A stretch of 46,585 bases of DNA from a virus: the IMG/VR virus record IMGVR_UViG_3300024505_000379, positions 1 to 46,585 of that record. The stretch is one strand, 5' to 3'. Below are positions 7,018 to 15,278 of this stretch, one piece after another (the first letter of the stretch is position 1; the number at the start of each line of letters is the position of its first letter). The notes under the pieces are model-generated. The model was given only the letters and a program-made list of their open reading frames with translations, was not told the DNA's origin and searched no databases. The translations under genes and the position numbers were made by a program.

Positions 7018-7593
7018 TTACGCGGCGACTTTGATGCCCCGATAGATTGCCAGCGCTTGCTGGAGCTGGGTCGAATCCAGACCGGCGTTGATCGCGGCCA
7101 CCGCATCGGCCAGGTGCTCGTTCGCCTTGGTGGGGATCGACTTGCCCTTGAGGGTACGCATCCGCCAGGGCGCAGCTGGAAACCGCTTGATGGCCCACTC
7201 GATCATTTCGTCCTTGGTCGCGGACCGGATGCCGGTGGCCTTTTGCTTGACCTCGGCGGGGAAGACCTGAATCAGAGGGATCGGGCACGCCGCCAGGACG
7301 CCCGTCACCAGCCCCGAGTTGAAGTTGGCCGCCGCATAGCCTGCGGGGTTGCAGAACGGAATCTCGCTGATGGCGAACGATGCGTCTTCGCACGCCTCGA
7401 TCATGCCTTCCTTGACGATCTTGGCGCGGCGCAGGTCATCCGACTGCTTGATGACGCCCTTCTTCGACTCGCTTTCCGTCTCCACCAGGATCAGGTCATC
7501 GACCGTCCACTCCATTGTTGACACATCGAGCGTCGCCTTGGCGATGCCCCAGTTGGACATTGACGGGTCCATGCCCACGATCTTGATTTTCAT
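7018..7593 (-). CDS. ruvC: RuvC-like Holliday-junction resolvase
   Basis: The 191-residue protein has the RNase H-like fold of RuvC nucleases. GMDPSMSNWGIA at residues 7-18 holds the first catalytic Asp9. AISEIPF near residue 75 supplies the acidic residue on strand 4. EHLADAVAAI near residue 160 supplies the C-terminal Asp. Such phage enzymes cut branched DNA before packaging or during recombination. It starts at ATG 7593 with AAAGG upstream, ten bases after the neighbouring stop. The recombination genes (SbcCD, RecA) are close by. Confidence 0.88.
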   Translation of the reverse strand: MKIKIVGMDPSMSNWGIAKATLDVSTMEWTVDDLILVETESESKKGVIKQSDDLRRAKIVKEGMIEACEDASFAISEIPFCNPAGYAAANFNSGLVTGVLAACPIPLIQVFPAEVKQKATGIRSATKDEMIEWAIKRFPAAPWRMRTLKGKSIPTKANEHLADAVAAINAGLDSTQLQQALAIYRGIKVAA

Positions 7594-7602
7594 TGTTGCC
7601 TT

Positions 7603-8049
7603 TCACCACGAGCCGAAGCCCAAGTCCTTGTACGTCTCGAACCGATCTGCCAGCTTCTGCTCTTCGGCTTTCTTGGCCATCTCCACCTTGATCTCGGACT
7701 GCAGCCGATGCAGGTCGCCCACGTTCTCTCGAATGAAGTCCTTGAACCCATTCAGGTGAGCGAACGCCTGCTGCTCGTCCATTTCCATCTCCACGTAGTC
7801 AGCCACCATGACGGGCTTGAACACGAAGATGATCTTGCCGCGCTTGCCGACGTACGCCGACGTGGGCTGGAAGTCTTCCATGCCCACATGCGCTGCCTTG
7901 CTGTACGCTCCATTGCTCTTGCGTACCGTGAGCGAGGCGGGCGCGGAGAGCATGAACGTCTCCTGAGTGCGCTTCATCGCCTCGGACATTTTCTTGGCCA
8001 ACTCGTCCAGAGCCAGCTCCTCTTCGGTCTTCTTGACTTGTTCCACCAT
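7603..8049 (-). CDS. hypothetical protein ending in GFGSW
   Basis: The start ATG 8049 was chosen over the longer open frame because GGAGGAG lies seven bases upstream, and because the longer version would overlap the promoter region at 8075-8098. The 148-residue product is highly charged, with helical N- and C-terminal thirds (EEELALDELAKKMSEAMKR; EIKVEMAKKAEEQK). Its central part reads KIIFVFKPVMVADYVEMEM. The last residues are LGFGSW. Two unrelated proteins near 30.7 kb also end in GSW. No family is recognised. Confidence 0.7.
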   Translation of the reverse strand: MVEQVKKTEEELALDELAKKMSEAMKRTQETFMLSAPASLTVRKSNGAYSKAAHVGMEDFQPTSAYVGKRGKIIFVFKPVMVADYVEMEMDEQQAFAHLNGFKDFIRENVGDLHRLQSEIKVEMAKKAEEQKLADRFETYKDLGFGSW

Positions 8050-8074
8050 CCTGAACTCCTCCAGCCCGCGGTCT

Positions 8075-8099
8075 TTCAGGGCTGACTTATCTGTAGTAT
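8075..8099 (-). promoter_or_regulatory. promoter with site 6
   Basis: TTCAGGGCTGACTTA (8075-8089) is a one-mismatch family member. On the minus strand TATACT precedes it by seven bases, placing the palindrome over the start of transcription, as at site 2. It would drive the gene starting at 8049 and lies in the 120-bp gap after sbcC. Confidence 0.6.
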
Positions 8100-8170
8100 A
8101 GCCAGGGGTTCGCAACAGGTGCGCGAACTCCTGCGCGGCAGTGTTGCGATCGAACCTGACCGGCTCGTCC

Positions 8171-10117
8171 CTACTTGCAAGTAGCGCCGCTGACTTTTCC
8201 ATAGCCCTTCTCCTTCGTGACCGTGATGACCTCGTCGATCCAGTCCGACAGCGAGTTGTGGCTGATGACGATCACCGTGCCGCGCTCCTTCGCCTTGTCG
8301 TTCAGCACCGTCATCAGGCGCTCCAGACCCGATTCGTCCAGTGCGTGATCGACCTCGTCGGCGATGAAGATGTTGATGGGCTTGGTGGCGCGGGATGCGA
8401 CCATGTCCTGAAGCGCCATCGCACACGCCAGGCGAACCTTGCGCTTCTCGCCGCCTGACAGCCCTTCGAAGGACTCGGCACCCTTGTCGTTCGTGACCTC
8501 GATCTGGAACTTCTCCTTGACCTCGCCCTTCGCGTTCGTGGTCAGGGTGTTCCAGACGGCGTGGATGTTGTCGTCAGCCAGCGCCGACAGGTAGTGGCTC
8601 GTGCGGTCGTTCAGGTACGGCGTGACCGTATCCAGAATGTGCGCCCGTACACCCGCCGGCCCGTACACCGACACCGCATCCTGAAGAATCTCGACCCGAG
8701 CTTCCAGCTCACGCTTCTTCTCGTCAGTTGCCTTGATCTGGCCCTCGAGCTCCTTGAGCGTCTTCTCCATCAGCGCCACGCTCGCGGTATAAGGATTGTC
8801 ATTTTTCAACCAAACGCCGGCCGCCGTTTTGCACTTCTCGACCTCCACCTCGATCGCGGTCTTCTCCTTCTTCAGAACCTCGATCTTCGCCAGCTCGTCT
8901 TGCAGTTCGCGCTGTCGCGCAGCCAGTGCAGACACATCGGTCATCGAGTCTTTGTGGTCACTGGCGAGCTTCTGCGCTTCGTGCAGCGCTTCCTTCGCGC
9001 TCTTGTACTCGTTCGCGCACCGCTTGAGTTCTTCGGTGGCTTTCTCCAGGTCAGCTTCGCGCAGCTTCTTGACCGTCTCCAGGTCGTGTTCGCAATACGC
9101 CTTGCCGCATTCGCCGCAGGGCTGGCCCACCTTGTCGTTCAGTGTGCGGAGCGCCTCGACCGCATCGGTGTGAGCTTGCTTGGCTCGACGAGCGACTGAC
9201 TCGGCGGTGGCGAAGACCTTGTGTGCGTCCAGAATGGCCTTGTCCAGACGCGCCTGCTCGTCTCGTTCGCCCTTGAGCGAGGCGAAGGTCGTGCTGATCT
9301 TGAGCAATTCCTTGCCGCGATCCTTGAGCATTTCAGCGTCGATTTCGCCACCCAGCGCGATGATCTTCGCCTGCAGTGGAATGGTCTTGGCAAGCTCCGC
9401 CTTCGCGTTGGGCTTGCGCTGCGCCTCGAAGTCGGCGTGCTTGGTTGTCTCTTCCGACAGTCGTGTGACGGCGTGCGTGTGCTGCATCGCCTGCGTGGAC
9501 AGCTGAGCGTCGAGCGATGCCAGCTCCTTCTGTGCGGTGTTCAGCTTCTCGCGGGCGATCTGGTGGGCTCGAGCCAGCACCTCGGTGCCTGCAGCCTCCT
9601 CGATCATCAGCTTCAGCTGCTTGTCCGTCATCGCCGGCAGGTCAGGCATCTTCTCCTGACCGGCGTAGACCGCAGCCTGAAACACATCGAGCGAACAGCC
9701 GATCAGCGCGTTGATGACCTCCTGCGTCTCGCGCTCGGTGCCTTTGTGCAGGTCGATCGGAATGCAGGCGGGGTTGGGGTCTTTCTGTTGTACCAGCGTG
9801 GCGTTCTTGTGCGTCGAATCCTTGCGGTGACGAACGATTCGCCACTCGTTCGTGCCGTCCGACAGTCGGACCTCGACCCTGCAGTCCTTCTTGGCGGTCT
9901 TGTTGACGACTGCATCCGTGCTCACGCCTCGTGCGGTGACGCCATACAGGCCCCAGCAGATCGCATCCGCGATGGACGACTTGCCCGCACCGTTGCTGTC
10001 GGCACTGGTGTCGTCCTTGTTGTCGCCCTGAATAAGCAAGAGCCCACGATCGTCCAGCTCGATCTCGGCGTGCTGAAGCGTGAGGAAGTTGTCGATGATG
10101 ACGCGATTGATTTTCAT
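8171..10117 (-). CDS. sbcC: SbcC/Rad50-like (T4 gp46-like) ATPase subunit
   Basis: The 648-residue SMC-like protein should partner the nuclease encoded just upstream to process DNA ends. The Walker A region spans residues 31-48, with the insertion typical of phage versions and ending NGAGKSS. The two coiled-coil arms meet at a zinc hook with CGEC at residues 334-337. The ABC signature is LSGGEKRK, Walker B is IFIADEVD, the D-loop is LDESG, and the switch His is in VISHN. The start ATG 10117 has GGGAGG upstream and overlaps the sbcD stop by ATGA. The length is close to phage gp46 and shorter than bacterial SbcC. Confidence 0.92.
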   Translation of the reverse strand: MKINRVIIDNFLTLQHAEIELDDRGLLLIQGDNKDDTSADSNGAGKSSIADAICWGLYGVTARGVSTDAVVNKTAKKDCRVEVRLSDGTNEWRIVRHRKDSTHKNATLVQQKDPNPACIPIDLHKGTERETQEVINALIGCSLDVFQAAVYAGQEKMPDLPAMTDKQLKLMIEEAAGTEVLARAHQIAREKLNTAQKELASLDAQLSTQAMQHTHAVTRLSEETTKHADFEAQRKPNAKAELAKTIPLQAKIIALGGEIDAEMLKDRGKELLKISTTFASLKGERDEQARLDKAILDAHKVFATAESVARRAKQAHTDAVEALRTLNDKVGQPCGECGKAYCEHDLETVKKLREADLEKATEELKRCANEYKSAKEALHEAQKLASDHKDSMTDVSALAARQRELQDELAKIEVLKKEKTAIEVEVEKCKTAAGVWLKNDNPYTASVALMEKTLKELEGQIKATDEKKRELEARVEILQDAVSVYGPAGVRAHILDTVTPYLNDRTSHYLSALADDNIHAVWNTLTTNAKGEVKEKFQIEVTNDKGAESFEGLSGGEKRKVRLACAMALQDMVASRATKPINIFIADEVDHALDESGLERLMTVLNDKAKERGTVIVISHNSLSDWIDEVITVTKEKGYGKVSGATCK

Positions 10118-11181
10118 GCGGCCTCCCGAGCCTCTTTGAGAATCTCGTCGCACAGGACGGCGAGTTCAGTCTGACGCCCATAGCCGGCGCCCTTGATGTA
10201 GTCAGACACGCTGACCTCCAGCGATGCGCCCGCCTTCACGGTCGAGGCCGTTCGCGTCACGCCCGCTTTGGGCTGGCTCACGATCGTCACGCCTCGTGCG
10301 CCCTCCCCTTCGAGAAACTTGCGGAGGTTCTCAATCTCAGAGGGCTTGCTGCTGAAGATTTTGGCACGCACATAGTTGCCATCGACGATCAGTGGGATTT
10401 CTTCCGGCTTGGTCGTGCCGTCGATCTCCACGAAGCTCGGTGCATGACTTGCGTGCCAGGTGACTTCCGGCCCATTGACGACGAGAAAGCCTGCCTTGGT
10501 GCCAATGTCGCTCCAGGTCTGGTGCGTGAGCGCGCCGATGCTCCAGACGCCACCCATGCCGCCCGCGCCGTCGCGGAGCTTCTTGTGGTGGTGGTAGTGG
10601 CCCGCGAAGGTCTTGACGAACTTGAGCTTGGCCAGGTACTCGGCATCCAGCCCGTGATCGGGCAAGCCCTTGATGACACCGTCGATGCCGGCGTGGACGA
10701 TCAGGTCGCAGTTCGGTGCGTCCATTTCATCCTGCAGCGTCTCAAGTGCCTTCTTCAGATCGGCGACCTTGCCGATGTACGGGCACAGGGCCAGCCCCTG
10801 GTGGGGCAGAACGGTCGGCGTGTTGATGATCGTGCAGCCAACTTCTTTGAGCGCGGTGATCGCGCTCGACACATCGGACGCCTCGCGCCCTTCGAGGTCG
10901 TGGTTGCCTGCGTTGATGATGATCTTCATGCCCGCGTCCACGATCGTTTTGTAGGTGGCCAGTGTCGGGTTGAGCACCGACGGGGCCACAGAGCCTCGAA
11001 CGTGGAACAAGTCACCGGCGTGAACGAGCGTGTCGCCTCCGGCCTTGAACACCGCATCGGCCGCTCGGTGCGTCTCCAGAAGAATCCATTCGAGGCGCGA
11101 GTTGACGCCTGTGCTGGTGGTGTGCGAGAACGCCGTCCAGTTGTGGTGGTGCGTGTCGCTGATGATTCCGTAGGGTTTCAT
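10114..11181 (-). CDS. sbcD: SbcD/Mre11-like (T4 gp47-like) nuclease subunit
   Basis: The 355-residue metallophosphoesterase carries the standard motifs in order. They are SDTHHHNW near the N-terminus, HAGDLFH, NAGNHDLEG, and GHYHHHK near residue 190, which bind two metal ions. With the SbcC partner it should trim double-strand ends during phage recombination. Two ATGs are possible, 11187 and 11181. The second is chosen because it starts with the family-typical MKPYGIISDTH and has GGA five bases upstream. Both starts lie within or beside regulatory site 7, which also holds the stop codon of the preceding gene. Confidence 0.92.
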   Translation of the reverse strand: MKPYGIISDTHHHNWTAFSHTTSTGVNSRLEWILLETHRAADAVFKAGGDTLVHAGDLFHVRGSVAPSVLNPTLATYKTIVDAGMKIIINAGNHDLEGREASDVSSAITALKEVGCTIINTPTVLPHQGLALCPYIGKVADLKKALETLQDEMDAPNCDLIVHAGIDGVIKGLPDHGLDAEYLAKLKFVKTFAGHYHHHKKLRDGAGGMGGVWSIGALTHQTWSDIGTKAGFLVVNGPEVTWHASHAPSFVEIDGTTKPEEIPLIVDGNYVRAKIFSSKPSEIENLRKFLEGEGARGVTIVSQPKAGVTRTASTVKAGASLEVSVSDYIKGAGYGRQTELAVLCDEILKEAREAA

Positions 11182-11182
11182 A

Positions 11183-11197
11183 GTCATCCGTGACTTA
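11183..11197. promoter_or_regulatory. GTCA-N4-TGAC site 7 at a stop-start junction
   Basis: GTCATCCGTGACTTA is a perfect core and identical to site 27. On the minus strand it reads TAAGTCACGGATGAC. Its TAA is the stop of the hydrolase gene and its end runs into the sbcD start. Confidence 0.75.
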
Positions 11198-11602
11198 TCG
11201 TGTCCTGTAAAAAATGTGTGAGCCCATTTTCTTGGTGCGCTCGACACTCGAACGCCACGCGGGTGAGACGTACGTGGCGTGATAGAAGGTTGCCCCTCCG
11301 GTGAAGTCCATGTCCGGTCGCTTGAGCGCGGTCTTTGCAACGCGCTGAGCCAGCAGCCATGCGTACTCGTCCTTCGGGTAGCCCTGGCGCTTGAGCACCC
11401 ACTGGCCACCCTGCTTTGACAGCAGCTTGTTCGTCCATGAGAACTGATGCTTGGCCGTGACGATGCGGCAGACTTCGGACGAATCGCCCTTTGCGCGATT
11501 GAGCGTCACGTTGGCCACAGCGTACTGACCCGGAATCATTTCTCCACGAGCTTCGTGGTAAATGTTCAGAGCCAGGCAGATGATTGCGGTTTCTAAAATC
11601 AT
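11195..11602 (-). CDS. SleB-like cell-wall hydrolase
   Basis: The 135-residue protein matches the cell-wall hydrolase family of SleB and CwlJ (Hydrolase_2). ALNIYHEARGE near residues 11-21 holds the likely catalytic Glu, followed by AVANVTLNRAK, and ATFYHATYVSPAW near residues 104-116. These enzymes cut peptidoglycan glycan strands. There is no clear signal peptide, and the gene lies among recombination genes rather than in the lysis cassette near 46 kb. It could be a virion-associated or accessory lysin. No good ribosome site precedes ATG 11602, so the start is uncertain. Confidence 0.85.
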   Translation of the reverse strand: MILETAIICLALNIYHEARGEMIPGQYAVANVTLNRAKGDSSEVCRIVTAKHQFSWTNKLLSKQGGQWVLKRQGYPKDEYAWLLAQRVAKTALKRPDMDFTGGATFYHATYVSPAWRSSVERTKKMGSHIFYRTR

Positions 11603-11643
11603 GGTTTGATATTAAATCTTTCGGTCAGGGACTTCTACATTTT

Positions 11644-12006
11644 TCACCGGAGACGCATTGCAGCTTCGACATTGCCCAAGTTCATTGCAGGAATGACCTT
11701 GAAGCGATTCAGCGGAAGACACCGCTGAAGGATGTTGTCGGGGTTCGTGAACGAGTCCGGTCCGAAGAAGTCCTCGACGCTGGTGAGCCACACCAGCTTG
11801 CGCTTGCCTTGTCGTACCGCCACACCCGCTGCGCTGTAGCCCATCGCGATCGTGTCCTCGAGGGCGATCCGCTCGACGCACCATGCGTTCCTCTTCTTGT
11901 AGACGTGGCGCATCTGACGGTGAGCGAGGTACAAGCCGCGACCATCGTCCAGCTCGTACCATGCTCCGCTGTGCTTGAAGTTGACCTTATGTTCCTTGAA
12001 CTTCAT
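11644..12006 (-). CDS. hypothetical protein, 120 residues
   Basis: The start ATG 12006 overlaps the end of the upstream gene by 20 bases. The protein is basic and mixed. It contains YELDDGRGLYLAHRQMRH near residue 17, then GPDSFTNPDNILQR, and a C-terminal LPLNRFKVIPAMNLG. I do not recognise a family. Its tight packing with the PUA/ASCH-like gene and the recombination genes suggests a role in DNA or RNA transactions, but this is only context. Confidence 0.65.
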   Translation of the reverse strand: MKFKEHKVNFKHSGAWYELDDGRGLYLAHRQMRHVYKKRNAWCVERIALEDTIAMGYSAAGVAVRQGKRKLVWLTSVEDFFGPDSFTNPDNILQRCLPLNRFKVIPAMNLGNVEAAMRLR

Positions 12007-12352
12007 CCATGACCCTTCTCAGCTTCACGACCGTGGCGGTCTTGTGTGGCTGGACGATGTGCGGGCCGTAGATGCGTTGAAGCAGCTTGAACAGGCGCTC
12101 GGCGTGTTCGCCGTCTTCCTTGTCGAGCTCCGTATGGTTTTCGAACGCGAAGCAGGCGCACAAGGCGCTTACCGGACCGACTGATACATCGAGAACGGTG
12201 GCGCGTCCGAACACCACCTTCCTCTTTTCGTCCATCAGGAATACTTCTTCACCTTCCGCAAGAGTGGCGTAGCGCCGGCCCATGCGGAAGGTGTTGAAGA
12301 CTCCGTTGACGCCCACAATGGGCGGAATAAAGCCGATGACGACCTTTTCCAA
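11987..12352 (-). CDS. small protein, possibly ASCH/PUA-like, TTG start
   Basis: No ATG gives a sensible start. TTG 12352 lies seven to eight bases after AGGAGAG, giving 121 residues beginning MEKVVIGFIPP. The segment FRMGRRYATLAEGEEVFLMD followed by VVFGRATVLDVSVG resembles the core of ASCH domains, a PUA-like nucleic-acid-binding fold. That match is by eye only. The upstream TATACT at 12379-12384 and a small hairpin that includes the ribosome site suggest that it has its own promoter after recA. Confidence 0.6.
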   Translation of the reverse strand: MEKVVIGFIPPIVGVNGVFNTFRMGRRYATLAEGEEVFLMDEKRKVVFGRATVLDVSVGPVSALCACFAFENHTELDKEDGEHAERLFKLLQRIYGPHIVQPHKTATVVKLRRVMDEVQGT

Positions 12353-12361
12353 AGCGCTCTC

Positions 12362-12384
12362 TCCTGGGTTGGGAGCCCAGTATA
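12362..12384 (-). promoter_or_regulatory. TATACT -10 box and small hairpin before the TTG-start gene
   Basis: On the minus strand TATACT is followed by CTGGG and CCCAG arms, with the ribosome site AGGAG at the 3' base of the hairpin. The stem could partly mask translation start. The -35 region is weak. Confidence 0.45.
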
Positions 12385-12402
12385 GAAAGCGCCAGGTCGG
12401 GG

Positions 12403-13407
12403 TTACTTCGGCAACAGCGCCACGAGTTCGGCGAATGCGCCCTCGGTGCGAATCTTCTCGGCCAGTGCCTTGACAAAGTATTGCTTGCCGTCCGTCCAGG
12501 TCACTCGAGGCTTGGAGTACGTGACCAGCTTCTCGGCGATCAGGAACTCCAACAGCGACAGCACCGTGTCGAAGGTGGCCACGCCCGTGTCGTCGAAGAC
12601 CAGCCGCAGGCTCGTCTCCTGGAAGGGCTTGGTCATCTTGGACTTCACGCACTGGATGCTGATGTTCTGGCCAATGAAGGTCTTCTCGCCGTCCTGCTGC
12701 TCCATGATCTTCTGACGACCCAGAGCCAGTCGGGCGGTTGCATAGAACTCCATTGCCTTGCCGCCAGGAGTGGTTCGCGGATCGCCGTAGACGACGCCAG
12801 GTTTCAGGCGCATCTGGTTCAGGTACAGGAACGTCGCGTTGAACTCCTCGCAGTGCTGCGCCATCGCCTTGAGCGTGGTCGAAGTCACGCGAGCCAGTGC
12901 CGTTGTGTCGTTCATCGTGTACTGGTCAATCTCCTTCTCAGCTTGCGACTGAGGCAGAGCGGCGGCGATCGAGTCGAAGACGAACAGGATCGGCGCATCG
13001 GCAGCGATGGCCTTGCTCTCACGAATGATCTTGCAGGCCTTGGCGGCAACGACGTTGCCCTCCTCCCAGGTCTTCGGCTTGGCGTAAATCCAGTACGGAC
13101 GCTCAGACTTCAAGCCGAAGCTCTCGGCCAGGCCCACGTCGAACGAACGCTCCCAGTCGATGAAGCCTGCGACACCGCCCATGCGCTGCGCCTCGACCAT
13201 CCACTTCGTTGCGAGTGCGGTCTTGCCGGTGGAGGACTCACCGAACATCTCCACCATGCGACCAAACGGCAGGCCGCCGTCATAGCGACCCGACATGATC
13301 TTGTTGAGCGGGGGAAAGCCGGTGTCGATGAAGCGGGTGACTTGCTGATTGCCAGCGTTGGCACCGAGCTCCTTCTCCAGTGATGAAATCAGGTCTGCTA
13401 CGGACAT
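12403..13407 (-). CDS. recA: RecA/UvsX-like recombinase
   Basis: The 334-residue protein should coat single-stranded DNA and drive strand exchange. Walker A is GESSTGKT at residues 56-63. FVFDSIAAALP is the Walker B region. NQMRLKPGVVYGDPRTTPGG matches the RecA loop-2 region (NQIR...GVMFGDPETTPGG), followed by FYATARL. It starts at ATG 13407 with GAGG upstream, two bases after the exonuclease stop. It shares an operon with SSB, the 5'-3' exonuclease and a UvsY-like candidate, a T4-like recombination set. Confidence 0.92.
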   Translation of the reverse strand: MSVADLISSLEKELGANAGNQQVTRFIDTGFPPLNKIMSGRYDGGLPFGRMVEMFGESSTGKTALATKWMVEAQRMGGVAGFIDWERSFDVGLAESFGLKSERPYWIYAKPKTWEEGNVVAAKACKIIRESKAIAADAPILFVFDSIAAALPQSQAEKEIDQYTMNDTTALARVTSTTLKAMAQHCEEFNATFLYLNQMRLKPGVVYGDPRTTPGGKAMEFYATARLALGRQKIMEQQDGEKTFIGQNISIQCVKSKMTKPFQETSLRLVFDDTGVATFDTVLSLLEFLIAEKLVTYSKPRVTWTDGKQYFVKALAEKIRTEGAFAELVALLPK

Positions 13408-13409
13408 AG

Positions 13410-14309
13410 TTAAGCCTCGAATGGTTTGATGAAGTGTTCGACGTTTTTGGTGATGCTGCCGAACGCCAGCTCCGCGCACAGGTCGTGGAAGCGGGCAACG
13501 TCCAGGGCACCCTTGCGAAGCTCGACCGCCTCGGGCTTGGGCTTCTGGACGCGAAGCAGCTGCATCATGGAAAAGTTGCGGGCGAAGAGCTTGCGACCCT
13601 CGCCTTCGTAGAGACTGACCAGCGCCTTCTTGGTGGGCTTGTACGAACCGTCCTCGCATGCCTTCCAGAAGTTCTTGACGCTTCCGAAGGTGGCCAAGAG
13701 GTCGATCGCGCCCTTCTCGCCGATGCCGCCCACGCCGCTGATGCAGTCGGACGAGTCACCCTGCAGGCACTTGCCCTCGAGAAACGCCAGTGGTGTCTTG
13801 TAGGCCGTCTTGTCGAAGAAGTTGGCCATCGTCACGATCTTGGCGTCGTCGCGCATGTCACGCCACGTCACGCCAGGCCGGACCAGCTGCAGCCAGTCGC
13901 GGTCGCCGGAGATCAGGACAATCTCGTTGCCAGGCTTCGCGGTGAGCTCCGTCACCATGTAGCCGGCCATGTCGTCCGCTTCGTGCGTTGTGACGCGCAT
14001 CTGGCGCACGCCGAGCGATTCGACAATGTCCTTGATGTACGGCCCCTGCTTCTGATACGCCTCCTTGATCGCGACTTTCTTGGGGTCGTTGTCGCGATTG
14101 GACTTGTAGTCGGGGTTGAGTTTGAAGCGCCAGTCGGCATGCCCGTCCCACAGCACGATTGGCGTGAAGTCGGGGTATGTCACGCGCAGTTCGCGCATGG
14201 TCTTGGTAAAGCCGAAAACCGCCTGCGTCTCCATGCCGCCTGCGTTGAGCTTGGTTGCGTAGTGGCAGGCATACCCGACACTGTTGCCGTCGATCAGAAG
14301 GTATTTCAT
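13410..14309 (-). CDS. 5'-3' exonuclease / flap endonuclease (T5 D15, T4 RNase H type)
   Basis: The 299-residue protein should remove RNA primers and 5' flaps. FEN motifs occur in order. They are LLIDGNS at residues 4-10, LWDGHADWRFKLNPDYKSNR near 53, EADDMAGY near 110, SGDRDWLQL near 134, and QGDSSDCISGVGGIGEKGA (helix-hairpin-helix) near 183. All acidic metal ligands appear present. The gene lies directly after a strong 36-bp inverted repeat that separates it from ssb. ATG 14309 has no strong ribosome site; GGGAA in the hairpin arm is the nearest candidate. Confidence 0.92.
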   Translation of the reverse strand: MKYLLIDGNSVGYACHYATKLNAGGMETQAVFGFTKTMRELRVTYPDFTPIVLWDGHADWRFKLNPDYKSNRDNDPKKVAIKEAYQKQGPYIKDIVESLGVRQMRVTTHEADDMAGYMVTELTAKPGNEIVLISGDRDWLQLVRPGVTWRDMRDDAKIVTMANFFDKTAYKTPLAFLEGKCLQGDSSDCISGVGGIGEKGAIDLLATFGSVKNFWKACEDGSYKPTKKALVSLYEGEGRKLFARNFSMMQLLRVQKPKPEAVELRKGALDVARFHDLCAELAFGSITKNVEHFIKPFEA

Positions 14310-14319
14310 AGGGAAAGCG

Positions 14320-14355
14320 TTCCCAATCTGGGTACGAACGTACCCAGATTGAGAA
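14320..14355. repeat. 36-bp near-perfect inverted repeat between ssb and the exonuclease gene
   Basis: Two 17-base arms pair at 16 of 17 positions around a 2-bp centre (TTCCCAATCTGGGTACG and its complement). No T-run follows on either side, so it is not a standard terminator. In RNA it would form a very stable hairpin ending about ten bases before the exonuclease start. An RNase III site, an attenuator, an mRNA stabiliser or a protein operator are all possible. Confidence 0.85.
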
Positions 14356-14360
14356 CATTC

Positions 14361-14375
14361 CTCACTGGTGAGTTA
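14361..14375. promoter_or_regulatory. site 8, symmetric variant CTCA-N4-TGAG
   Basis: CTCACTGGTGAGTTA departs from the family at both half-sites in a compensating way (CTCA with TGAG), so the palindrome is preserved. On the minus strand its TAA is the stop codon of the ssb gene. Confidence 0.55.
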
Positions 14376-15167
14376 GGTCAGATCGCCGAGCAGATCGTCC
14401 AGCTCGTCGGTCATCGCCGGAGCGGGCTTGCGGGCGGCTGCAGGGGCCGGTGCATCCTCGACCAGCTCGTCGTGAGCCAGAGCCGGACGCGAGGTGGTGG
14501 GACGATCCGAGCCCAGGATGCCAGCGACGTTGTTGATCGCCGACAGCGCCTTGCGCTTTTGCTCTTCGCTTTCCATCTGAACGTACTCGTCCAGGTTGTG
14601 CAGCTTGGTGAGCGAGTCCTTCGGCACCGCGACTTTCTTGGGCGACACTTGAACGCTGTACTTGGTGTTCAGGCCCTTGCCTTCGCGGTTGATCGTGATG
14701 ATCTGGGCACCTTCGGGATCGAAGATGGACGCAGCCCACTCTTCGACGGCATCGACCAGACCGCCGAACACGGTGGTGCGAACTTCCAGAATCTGAGGGG
14801 TCTTGGGGTCTTCGCTGTCCAGCGCCAGCACGTTCATCAGGTACGAGCGACCCGCCTTCGCCTGCTTGAGCAGTTCGATGGTTTCGTCGTCGGAGGCAGC
14901 GTGTTGAGCGCGGTTCAGACCGTCACAGATCGGGCAGGGCTTGCCGTAGATCGCTTCGTTGCAGGGGTAGACGGCCTGGATTTCACCAGCAGCGTTCTTG
15001 ATGTAGTGCTGGCCGAACTCGTGATACCAGACATGCTCTTCGCCTTTGCGCCAGCCAGGGAGCAGCACGTAGCGGTTGGCACCGGGTTGCGGCTTGATCG
15101 TCTTGTCTTTCGACTTCAGAGCAGCCTTTTTCTGTTTCATCAGTTCGAGGAGTTTTGCGGTATCCAT
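14373..15167 (-). CDS. ssb: gp32-like single-stranded DNA-binding protein
   Basis: The 264-residue protein resembles T4-type gp32. A basic N-terminal region carries KQKKAALKSKDKTIKP. The core holds a zinc-like motif with HEFGQHYIKN and AVYPCNEAIYGKPCPICDG near residues 50-82, an OB-like region with YLMNVLALDSED, and an acidic C-tail ending DELDDLLGDLT that would recruit partners. It should cover single strands during replication and recombination. It has its own strong promoter at 15233-15254 and is followed by a large hairpin, suggesting separate control from the downstream exonuclease and recA. Confidence 0.88.
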   Translation of the reverse strand: MDTAKLLELMKQKKAALKSKDKTIKPQPGANRYVLLPGWRKGEEHVWYHEFGQHYIKNAAGEIQAVYPCNEAIYGKPCPICDGLNRAQHAASDDETIELLKQAKAGRSYLMNVLALDSEDPKTPQILEVRTTVFGGLVDAVEEWAASIFDPEGAQIITINREGKGLNTKYSVQVSPKKVAVPKDSLTKLHNLDEYVQMESEEQKRKALSAINNVAGILGSDRPTTSRPALAHDELVEDAPAPAAARKPAPAMTDELDDLLGDLT

Positions 15168-15232
15168 TTTCAGTTGGTTCCTATGAGAGTTGAAGGTTGG
15201 TGCCGATCACGGGTTTGTGCATCGACACCTGC

Positions 15233-15254
15233 ATTATAGCTCACCGCTGACTTC
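15233..15254 (-). promoter_or_regulatory. ssb promoter with site 9
   Basis: On the minus strand AAGTCAGCGGTGAGC is followed directly by the perfect -10 box TATAAT (15238-15233). The palindrome therefore sits in the spacer between -10 and -35, where a bound protein should block or replace RNA polymerase contacts. About 65 bases of leader follow before the ssb start. Confidence 0.75.
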
Positions 15255-15278
15255 GCCATCTGCGGCAAACCACAATCT

